A stretch of 5,216 nucleotides of DNA, from positions 1 to 5,216 of the forward strand of contig NZ_CAMIHH010000155.1 in assembly GCF_946220915.1 (NCBI RefSeq), written 5' to 3'. Position 1 is the first letter of the stretch, and every line of letters starts with the position of its first letter. The position numbers and the translations under genes were made by a program. Positions 5,210-5,216 of the stretch are shown piece by piece. The DNA is from an uncultured Flavobacterium sp. (GTDB taxonomy: Bacteria > Bacteroidota > Bacteroidia > Flavobacteriales > Flavobacteriaceae). Under the pieces are notes generated by a model. It was not told the origin of the DNA. It did not search any database and was given only the letters and a program-made list of their open reading frames with translations.

Positions 5210-5216
5210 TGTAAAT

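Overview
This window reads as ordinary chromosome from a low-GC member of the Bacteroidota, most likely the Flavobacteriaceae (Flavobacterium or a close relative). The grounds are the sequence style of ThrRS, IF3, L20 and L35, mostly weak or absent Shine-Dalgarno sequences, and a perfect Bacteroidota-type -7 box (TAnnTTTG) in front of thrS. Genus is inferred from remembered family resemblance, not from a search.

Positions 1-3424 hold a complete translation operon on the minus strand, thrS-infC-rpmI-rplT: threonyl-tRNA synthetase, initiation factor IF3, and ribosomal proteins L35 and L20. It runs from a promoter at about 3394-3424 to a rho-independent terminator at 14-37. The infC reading frame has no ATG, GTG or TTG before an internal Met that would remove a quarter of the protein. 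It almost certainly starts at a rare codon (ATA at 1401-1403, or ATT at 1395-1397), the hallmark of IF3 autoregulation. The two downstream spacers are not empty. The infC-rpmI spacer carries an AAGTC-rich inverted repeat. A bulged hairpin spans the rpmI stop codon. A 15-base sequence just upstream of rpmI has its exact complement downstream of rplT.

Positions 3425-4078 are AT-rich and lightly coding. They contain one possible small membrane protein (64 aa, minus strand), two palindromes and candidate promoters for the next gene.

Positions 4079-5209 hold two convergent genes whose stop codons touch: a stand-alone receiver-domain response regulator (plus strand) and a spermidine-synthase-like SAM-dependent protein (minus strand). 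No histidine kinase lies nearby, so partner and output are unknown.

I find no mobile element, CRISPR array, tRNA or rRNA, and no clear candidate for a new multi-gene system. The points worth a second look are the infC start codon and the RNA structure in the infC-rpmI-rplT part of the operon.
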